DNA of 5,405 nt, from NCBI GenBank assembly GCA_947452875.1, contig CANGEZ010000167.1, positions 1 through 5,405 on the forward strand, written 5' to 3'. The position numbers were made by a program, and so were the translations under genes. Positions 1 to 5,405 of this stretch are shown piece after piece. Below the pieces are notes generated by a model, which saw only the letters and a program-made list of their open reading frames with translations, made no database searches and had not been told where the DNA came from. The DNA is from Chitinophagaceae bacterium. GTDB lineage: Bacteria; Bacteroidota; Bacteroidia; Chitinophagales; Chitinophagaceae. How positions within the stretch are numbered: position 1 is the first letter of the stretch; every line of letters begins with the position of its first letter.

Positions 1-236
1 ATTTGCTTCACGTTGCCATAACCAACTCCGGGAAGGTAATATTTCAATGGAGTGAAAATAATCAGTGAAGCGGTAAGTGCCACCATGATGATAAACAAAC
101 TGCTCATTGCAATATATACACTCAATCTGCTGAGTTTGAATCTCACCACTTCTTCGTAACTATCTTCATTCATCACCACCAGTCTGTAGTTATTTCTTAA
201 TCGCTTCAGTCTGTTTGTGGCATCTAAATTTTCCAT
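1..236 (-). CDS. M23 family metallopeptidase, N-terminal fragment (cut by left window edge)
   Basis: Reading the minus strand from the ATG at 236-234 gives 78 open codons running off the left edge. The product begins MENLDATNRLKRLRNNYRLV and continues with MNEDSYEE (residues 22-29), a basic stretch, and one hydrophobic segment at about residues 41-62 (YIAMSSLFII onward), followed by FTPLKYYLPG (61-70). This pattern, a short cytoplasmic tail with YRLVVMNEDSYEE, then KLSRL, one membrane span and TPLK-YLPG, is how I recall the N-terminus of Bacteroidota membrane-anchored M23 (LytM/peptidase M23) proteins, which act on peptidoglycan cross-links in the periplasm. The zinc-binding HxxxD and HxH motifs would lie outside the window, so catalytic competence cannot be judged. 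An in-frame ATG at 275-273, directly after a TAA, would add 13 residues (MKVVLYFSPEIFY). I prefer 236 because it gives the short polar tail expected for the family. The gene is divergent from the two plus-strand envelope genes. Confidence 0.72.
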   Translation of the reverse strand, partial: MENLDATNRLKRLRNNYRLVVMNEDSYEEVVRFKLSRLSVYIAMSSLFIIMVALTASLIIFTPLKYYLPGVGYGNVKQ

Positions 237-242
237 ATAAAA

Positions 243-252
243 AATTTCCGGA
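243..252. repeat. Left copy of 10-bp inverted repeat (AATTTCCGGA)
   Basis: AATTTCCGGA at 243-252 is the exact reverse complement of TCCGGAAATT at 332-341. This copy lies 7 bases upstream of the preferred M23 start codon at 236, within its presumed leader. Whether it is a protein-binding site or coincidence cannot be told from one locus. Confidence 0.35.
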
Positions 253-330
253 CTAAAATACAAAACAACCTTCATTTAAAGCGACTTCTCTTGTAGTTTG
301 AGGTCAGTTTTTCTACCCATTTTATCAATA

Positions 331-344
331 TTCCGGAAATTCCG
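331..344. repeat. Right copy of inverted repeat, nested in a compact palindrome (TTCCGGAAATTCCG)
   Basis: This 14-base element combines TTCCGGAA (331-338, a perfect 8-bp palindrome) with CGGAA-A-TTCCG (334-344, perfect 5-bp arms around one base). TTCCG therefore occurs twice in direct orientation (331-335 and 340-344). It contains TCCGGAAATT, whose reverse complement is at 243-252. It lies about 87 bases upstream of the plus-strand start at 431, a plausible place for an operator acting on one or both divergent genes. No regulator is identified. Confidence 0.35.
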
Positions 345-430
345 TTAAAGTTGTCCATTGATATCGAAAATTTGATGGTAAACACATAAAAAATGCCGAT
401 ATTTAACCGCATTTTTAATCTAACATTTTA

Positions 431-3409
431 ATGAAAGGAAGAACATTTTCATTTTTCCCGTTTCTTGTGCTGTTTTGTGTAATGTCCGTATCTGCTGTTG
501 CTCAGCCTACATGGACATTTGACCCTTTTGGAAAAGAAAAAAAACCTAAAGAATACGAAGAAAAAATACTGCCATCAGAAAAAACAGCCGATAAGAAATT
601 TACTAAAGGACGCAGGTTTTCACAAAACACACTATCACATTACAACTATTATTTTAACGCCAATAATAAACTAAACCTTGTCATTGACCGTGCCAGAACA
701 TCACAGGTAGATGACTATACACAACTGCTTTCTTTTTATCCTTATAGTCTCGACAATACCGCCTCACAACAAGTAGAATTAGATTCAGTGATTTACAAAG
801 CCACAGGTGGTATTTTATTACACGATTTAAGATCAGATTGGGTAGACAATATGTACTTGCTCATCGGCAAATCTTACTATTACAGAAAACTTTTTGATTC
901 TGCAGCTCTGACTTTTCAATTCATCAATTATAATTTGTTTCCCAGAAAAAAAGATGAGGATGATAATAGAATTGTAGGTGCCAATAGTTCAGCAACTTCA
1001 ACAAAATTGTCTATTGCTGATAGAGAAAAAAGAAACATTATTCAACGTACATTTACCTTGCCACCAAGTAGAAATGATGCGTTGATTTGGCTGGCCAGAA
1101 CTTATGTAGAAGCAAACATGTTTGGAGAATCAGCAGGGTTAATTAATATTTTACAGGAAGATCCCAACTTGCCAAAAAGACTCAAAGATGATTTAAACCA
1201 GGTTACAGCTTATTGGTATTTTAAACAAGAAGGTTATGATAGTGCTGCTGTTTATCTTGAAAAAGGTTTGTCTACAGCAACCAATAAAATCGATGTTTCT
1301 AGATGGAATTATTTGCTTGGTCAGCTTTATGAAATGAATGGAACTTTTGATAAAGCAAGTGATTATTTTAATCTGGCTGCAAAAAATACAGTTGATCCTT
1401 TGATGGATATTTATTCTCGACTCAATAATGCCAAAATGGTTCGAAACAGTGGTGATTCTGTGGAGTTGAATAAAAACATTGCTACTTTATTGAGCATGGC
1501 TAAAAAAGATAAATATGAATCTTATCGGGATATCATTTTTCATAGTGTGGGTTTGATTAATTTGAAGAAAGTAGATACAACAACTGCCATTGCATTTTTT
1601 GAGAAGAGTCTTACCGTAAATCAAAATAATGCTGCTTACAAAAACAAGTCTCATCTTCAGTTGGGAAAAATTGCATACGAAAGAAAAGAATATAAAATCG
1701 CTGCTGATCATTACGATAGCTTAGATGTAAACGAGCCATCCATTAAAAAAGATTCAGCAGAAATTGCAGACAGAAAACCAACATTGAGAAGATTAGCCGA
1801 TCAATTGATCATCATAGATTTTGAAGACAGTTTGCAAATGATAGCTGCTTTGTCTCCAGCAGATAGAGATGCTTTCATCAAAAAGTTATCAAAGAAACTT
1901 AGAAAAGATGCTGGTGTTAAAGAAGAAGTGGAAGTAAACACCGGTGGTGCTGGACTCAATAGTTTTGACAATGGGAAAAACAATGCACCTATGGATTTGT
2001 TTGCCTCTTCTGCAAAAGGTGATTGGTATTTTTACAATGCCAGTATGAAATCAAAAGGCTATAGTGAATTCAAATCAAATTGGGGCAAGAGAGATAATGT
2101 TGACAATTGGAGAAGAAAGGCAGCGATGAAAAATGTGATTGCTCCTGATGTTGCCGGAGGAATGGATCCCTTGGCACCTACTCCTGAAATGGCGTCAACC
2201 GGGGCTGGTAAGCCTGTAGAGAATAGTTATGATGCTTTGATGTTGAATGTACCTACAACACCTGAAAAACTAGATAGCAGCAATACCAAAATAGCTACGG
2301 CTTTACTTACATTGGCTGCAATTTTTCAAAATGAATTACAAGATTACGAACAAGCCATTTATACTTACGAAATTTATTTGCAACGTTTCCCTGAAAAGCT
2401 TGAAGATGGTCAGGTCTATTTAGGTCTATACTATTGCTACAATAGAATTGGTAACTCAGAAAAAGCGGCATATTATAAAAATTTACTGGACACAAAATTT
2501 GCAGATAGCCGTTCTGCAAAAATGTTGAATGATCCATTATCGTTGCAACCGGATAAAGACAATCCTGTAGTTTCTAAAATGTATCAGCATATTTATGATT
2601 TATTTATTCAAGGTGGATTTGATTCTGCACTTGTGATGAAGAAAAATGCCGACAGTATCCATGGAAATAATTATTGGACACCGCAATTGACATACATCGA
2701 AGCCATTTACTATGTGCAATGTGAGCAGGATACTGATGCGATTGTTAAGCTAGATACTTTAATAAAATTGTTTCCCACTTCTCCATTGAGTGTAAAAGCA
2801 AAAACATTGATTGATGTATTAAAAAGAAGAAAAGAAATTGAAGCTTATTTATCTTCACTTGAAATTACAAGAGCTCCAGAAGATGATAAAATTTTGATTG
2901 CTGATAATAAAACCATTGAAACTAAAAAAGCAGTGGCTGTCACTCCATCAGCACCAAAGCTGGCGGAAATAAAGCCTATCAAAACCATGCAAGATGGAGC
3001 TGTTTCGCTTCCCCCTTCAATGGTTAGTGGTGAATTTAAATGGCAACCTGGCAAACAACACAATGTGATCATGCTGTTGGATAAAGTAGATGAAGTATAC
3101 GTAAGTGAAGTAGTGAATGCTTATAAAAGATACAACACATCAAATGGGTTGAATTCAGTTTCGGTTTCTAAACTGCCTTTGAATGCGCAGCAAAATATGG
3201 TATCTTTTTCAAAATTTGAAAATGCTGAAGAAGCTATTCTTTATTTTGAGAAAATTAAAAGAGCAGCACCTACTCAAGTTTCTTGGTTACAAGCTTCGAA
3301 ATATTCTTTCTTCATTATCAATGATGAGAATCTCCAACTGCTTAAAGCCAATAAAGAATTGGATAAATACAAACAACTATTAAACAATCAATATCCCGGT
3401 AAATTTTAA
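431..3409 (+). CDS. porW/sprE-like: PorW/SprE-like type IX secretion / gliding motility TPR protein
   Basis: A complete 992-residue protein. An N-terminal signal peptide (basic MKGR, hydrophobic core, SAVA then Q25) predicts export to the periplasm. Residues 70-82 (HYNYYFNANNKLN), DDYTQLLSFYP (94-104) and WVDNMYLLIGKSYYYRK (137-153) resemble the conserved N-terminal region of SprE/PorW. TPR-like helical pairs occur near 294-320, 371-397, 404-433, 620-652, 661-690 and 752-782. The central GDWYFYN (530-536) with EFKSNWGKRDNVDNWRR (546-562) is a strong family signature. The C-terminal domain (about 876-992) ends with YSFFIINDENLQLL and LDKYKQLLNNQYP, again as in SprE/PorW. In Porphyromonas gingivalis PorW is an outer-membrane lipoprotein linking the PorK/N ring to the Sov translocon; SprE is needed for gliding and secretion in Flavobacterium. 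Oddity: no lipobox cysteine follows the signal peptide here; the only cysteines are 16, 669 and 764. An in-frame TAA at 416-418 with no other ATG after it fixes the start. Assignment rests on remembered motifs, not a search; a more general TPR annotation is the fallback. Confidence 0.8.
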   Translation: MKGRTFSFFPFLVLFCVMSVSAVAQPTWTFDPFGKEKKPKEYEEKILPSEKTADKKFTKGRRFSQNTLSHYNYYFNANNKLNLVIDRARTSQVDDYTQLLSFYPYSLDNTASQQVELDSVIYKATGGILLHDLRSDWVDNMYLLIGKSYYYRKLFDSAALTFQFINYNLFPRKKDEDDNRIVGANSSATSTKLSIADREKRNIIQRTFTLPPSRNDALIWLARTYVEANMFGESAGLINILQEDPNLPKRLKDDLNQVTAYWYFKQEGYDSAAVYLEKGLSTATNKIDVSRWNYLLGQLYEMNGTFDKASDYFNLAAKNTVDPLMDIYSRLNNAKMVRNSGDSVELNKNIATLLSMAKKDKYESYRDIIFHSVGLINLKKVDTTTAIAFFEKSLTVNQNNAAYKNKSHLQLGKIAYERKEYKIAADHYDSLDVNEPSIKKDSAEIADRKPTLRRLADQLIIIDFEDSLQMIAALSPADRDAFIKKLSKKLRKDAGVKEEVEVNTGGAGLNSFDNGKNNAPMDLFASSAKGDWYFYNASMKSKGYSEFKSNWGKRDNVDNWRRKAAMKNVIAPDVAGGMDPLAPTPEMASTGAGKPVENSYDALMLNVPTTPEKLDSSNTKIATALLTLAAIFQNELQDYEQAIYTYEIYLQRFPEKLEDGQVYLGLYYCYNRIGNSEKAAYYKNLLDTKFADSRSAKMLNDPLSLQPDKDNPVVSKMYQHIYDLFIQGGFDSALVMKKNADSIHGNNYWTPQLTYIEAIYYVQCEQDTDAIVKLDTLIKLFPTSPLSVKAKTLIDVLKRRKEIEAYLSSLEITRAPEDDKILIADNKTIETKKAVAVTPSAPKLAEIKPIKTMQDGAVSLPPSMVSGEFKWQPGKQHNVIMLLDKVDEVYVSEVVNAYKRYNTSNGLNSVSVSKLPLNAQQNMVSFSKFENAEEAILYFEKIKRAAPTQVSWLQASKYSFFIINDENLQLLKANKELDKYKQLLNNQYPGKF

Positions 3410-3417
3410 TCCCAAGC

Positions 3418-5405
3418 ATGAAACGTTCTGTACAGATTTTATGGCGTATATTTTTCATTGGCTTTGGGCTGCTGATTTTAATTTTTGCAGCCGCCAATTT
3501 TGGATTGTTCGGTAAAATGCCATCAGTTCAGGAACTTGAAAATCCTGAAGCCGATTTGGCCAGTGAAATTATCAGTGCTGATGGAATATTGATGGGCAAG
3601 TATTATTCTGAAAATAGAAGCGAAGTAAAATACAATGAGATTTCTCCCAATGCTGTACATGCGCTGATTGCAACTGAAGATGAAAGATTTTTTGATCACT
3701 CTGGGATTGATGCGAAAGCTTTAGGAAGGGTGATTTTTACAGCGGGTTCGCAAGGAGGCGGAAGTACACTAACACAGCAATTGGCGAAAATGATGTTAGG
3801 TCAAGGTAAAGGAAATGTACTCGTGAGAGGTATTCAGAAATTAAAAGAATGGATTGTAGCTGTTAAGCTCGAACGAAATTTTACAAAAGAAGAGATCATC
3901 ACGTTGTACCTTAATCGCGCACCATGGGGAAATGTGTATGGTATCAGAAATGCATCCAGAACTTATTTTCAAAAAGAACCATCTGAATTAAAAATTGAAG
4001 AAGCAGCAGTGTTGATAGGCATGTTGAAAGGTTTTATTTATGAGCCTATTCGTCATCCTAAATCAGCATTGAGCAGAAGAAATGTGGTGATCAATCAAAT
4101 GGCTGCATCAAAGCAACATTATCTTACTCAAGCAGAAGCCGATCGATTGAAACAAAAACCACTCATCACTAATTATAAAAAAATAGATGAGAATGTGGGT
4201 ATTGCACCTTACTATCGGTCTGCGTTAGTCGCAGTTTTGAAGGATTGGTGTAAAACACACAACAATCCAAAAACAGACGAACCTTATGATTTATTCAGAG
4301 ATGGATTGAAAATATATACTACTATCGATTCCAGAATGCAGCGATATGCTGAAAACGCGGTGGAAGAACACATGCCAATAATTCAGCAGAAACTAAATGC
4401 TTATTTCAAAGTGAAAGGTGATAAATTATGGGAAGGCCATGATAATGTTATCGAAGCCGCCATGAAATATACCGACAGATGGAAGTCGATGAAAGAAGAT
4501 GATATTGATACGGCTGAAATTAAAAAGTCGTTTCATGTACCAGTGAAGATGAAAGTATTTTCTTGGTGGGGAAATAAGAGCCATGAGAAAGACACCATCA
4601 TGACGCCTTTTGATTCTATTAAATACCACAAGCAATTATTGCAAACTTCTTTTGCAGCGATGGATCCTCGAACAGGTGAGATTAAGTCATGGGTAGGAGG
4701 TATTAACTACAAATGGTTTAAGTATGATCATGTTACAGCAAGTCGTCAGGTAGGTTCTACATTCAAACCATTGTTGTACACACTAGCGGTTACAGATGCG
4801 GGTTATACGCCACAGACATACATACCAGGTGGTCCGTTAACGTTAGGTGGAAAAACAATCAGCACCGGTGGAGGTACAATGGCTTATTGTTTGGCGAAAT
4901 CATTGAATGGCGCTGCATGGCATTTGATGGCGGTGATTGGTGTTAAAAGAACGATTGAATTTGCAAGACAATGCGGCATCATTGCCAAACTGCCACCATA
5001 TCCATCAATTGCATTAGGTACGGCAGAAATTCCGATGTTGGAAATGTTGCAATCCTATACCATGTTTCCTAATAAAGGGTACAACACACCGCCAGTATTT
5101 TTTACCAGAATAGAAGATAAAGATGGTAACCTTTTGTATGAATTTCCAATTTCTCAGAGTAAGGAGGTGATTGGAGAGACAGATGCCTATTCAATGGTGA
5201 AGATGATGCAAGGTGTTGTGGAATTTGGAACGGCAAGAAGAGTCAATAGTTACAATATACCTGTTGAAAAAGCGGGCAAGACTGGTACTACAAATGCCAA
5301 TACGGATGGATGGTTTATCGGGTATACACCAGAGTTATTAGCAGGTACATGGGTTGGTTGTGAAGATCCTTTCATTCCTATTTACACCAGCAACAGTGGT
5401 GGTGC
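3418..5405 (+). CDS. mrcA/pbp1A-like: Penicillin-binding protein 1A (class A PBP; transglycosylase/transpeptidase), 3' end cut by window
   Basis: 662 codons are open from the ATG at 3418 to the right edge with no stop; the family usually has roughly 750-850 residues, so the C-terminus is missing. The protein polymerises lipid II into glycan strands and cross-links the peptides in the periplasm. Residues 1-10 are a short cytoplasmic tail and about 11-31 a membrane anchor. The GT51 domain shows EDERFFDHSGID (87-98, catalytic Glu87), GGSTLTQQLAK (114-124), KLKEW (141-145, second Glu144) and YLNRAPWGNVYGIRNASRTYF (164-184). The transpeptidase domain shows STFK (447-450, nucleophile Ser447 and Lys450), SLN (495-497) and KTGTTN (621-626). 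The stretch between the domains, including MKVFSWWG (378-385) and MDPRTGEIKSWVGGINYKWFKYDHV (415-439), is typical of Bacteroidota PBP1A. All catalytic residues are intact. The start lies 8 bases after the upstream stop codon, implying cotranscription with the PorW/SprE-like gene; no good Shine-Dalgarno is seen (CCCAAGC precedes ATG). Confidence 0.95.
   Translation, partial: MKRSVQILWRIFFIGFGLLILIFAAANFGLFGKMPSVQELENPEADLASEIISADGILMGKYYSENRSEVKYNEISPNAVHALIATEDERFFDHSGIDAKALGRVIFTAGSQGGGSTLTQQLAKMMLGQGKGNVLVRGIQKLKEWIVAVKLERNFTKEEIITLYLNRAPWGNVYGIRNASRTYFQKEPSELKIEEAAVLIGMLKGFIYEPIRHPKSALSRRNVVINQMAASKQHYLTQAEADRLKQKPLITNYKKIDENVGIAPYYRSALVAVLKDWCKTHNNPKTDEPYDLFRDGLKIYTTIDSRMQRYAENAVEEHMPIIQQKLNAYFKVKGDKLWEGHDNVIEAAMKYTDRWKSMKEDDIDTAEIKKSFHVPVKMKVFSWWGNKSHEKDTIMTPFDSIKYHKQLLQTSFAAMDPRTGEIKSWVGGINYKWFKYDHVTASRQVGSTFKPLLYTLAVTDAGYTPQTYIPGGPLTLGGKTISTGGGTMAYCLAKSLNGAAWHLMAVIGVKRTIEFARQCGIIAKLPPYPSIALGTAEIPMLEMLQSYTMFPNKGYNTPPVFFTRIEDKDGNLLYEFPISQSKEVIGETDAYSMVKMMQGVVEFGTARRVNSYNIPVEKAGKTGTTNANTDGWFIGYTPELLAGTWVGCEDPFIPIYTSNSGG

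Larger units (their letters stand above)
237..430. other. Divergent intergenic region
   Basis: This 194-base AT-rich gap separates the minus-strand M23 gene from the plus-strand TPR gene, so it should carry promoters for both. I see no open reading frame worth calling, apart from the possible 13-codon upstream extension of the M23 gene (237-275). There is no tRNA or terminator-like hairpin with a T-tract. A cluster of inverted repeats is listed separately. The leader just before the ATG at 431 (ATCTAACATTTTA) has no Shine-Dalgarno sequence, as is usual in Bacteroidota. No promoter matched the phylum's TTTG / TAnnTTTG pattern well enough to call. Confidence 0.7.

Noticed and set aside
253..260. 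Minus-strand TATTTTAG resembling the Bacteroidota -7 element TAnnTTTG
   Set aside because: One mismatch and no TTTG/TTG -33 element at a suitable distance upstream; such AT-rich matches are expected by chance here.
371..405. Plus-strand TTTG (371-374) with TATTTA (400-405) as a possible promoter for the TPR gene
   Set aside because: The -7 match is partial and the spacing of 25 bases looks too long, so I do not call a promoter.
1487..1711. Minus-strand 74-codon open frame inside the TPR gene
   Set aside because: Antisense shadow of the strongly supported 992-residue gene; low-complexity hydrophobic translation with no recognisable domain.
1801..1983. Minus-strand 60-codon open frame
   Set aside because: Antisense to the Lys-rich, low-complexity central part of the TPR gene; no independent support.
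2307..2537. Minus-strand 76-codon open frame
   Set aside because: Antisense to TPR repeats with conserved plus-strand coding; no leader or domain of its own.
2845..3072. Minus-strand 75-codon open frame
   Set aside because: Antisense to the Pro/Lys-rich linker before the C-terminal domain of the TPR protein; no recognisable family.
3183..3383. Plus-strand 66-codon open frame in another frame
   Set aside because: Overlaps the conserved C-terminal domain of the TPR protein and looks like an out-of-frame shadow.
4390..4630. Possible insertion between the glycosyltransferase and transpeptidase domains of PBP1A
   Set aside because: The Lys/Asp-rich segment and the following MKVFSWWG region fit the usual interdomain sequence of Bacteroidota PBP1A as I recall it, so it is not unusual.
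4426..4635. Minus-strand 69-codon open frame
   Set aside because: Antisense to the interdomain region of the PBP1A gene, whose plus-strand frame has all catalytic motifs.

Overview
The window looks like a chromosomal, AT-rich stretch from a member of the Bacteroidota, probably a Chitinophagia/Sphingobacteriia-type bacterium. The indications are a gliding/type IX secretion family protein (PorW/SprE-like), a class A penicillin-binding protein with Bacteroidota-style sequence between its two catalytic domains, an M23 peptidase N-terminus of the kind common in this phylum, and start codons with AT-rich leaders and no Shine-Dalgarno sequence. The lineage is inferred from protein character only.

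Layout: positions 1-236 (minus strand) hold the first 78 codons of a membrane-anchored M23 family metallopeptidase whose catalytic domain lies beyond the left edge. A divergent intergenic region (237-430) separates it from the plus-strand genes and contains a small cluster of inverted repeats built on TCCGGAAATT. Positions 431-3409 hold a complete 992-residue secreted TPR protein of the PorW/SprE type. Eight bases after its stop, a class A PBP (PBP1A, glycosyltransferase plus transpeptidase) starts at 3418 and runs off the right edge with all catalytic motifs visible and no stop.

Functionally this is a cell-envelope neighbourhood: a probable peptidoglycan hydrolase or hydrolase-like factor, a periplasmic component expected to work with the type IX secretion machinery, and a peptidoglycan synthase. 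The last two are very likely cotranscribed. This is mostly ordinary core-genome content. I see no mobile element, CRISPR array, RNA gene or clearly novel system. The points most worth a second look are the absence of a lipobox in the PorW/SprE-like protein, its tight coupling to PBP1A, and the inverted repeats in the divergent intergenic region.
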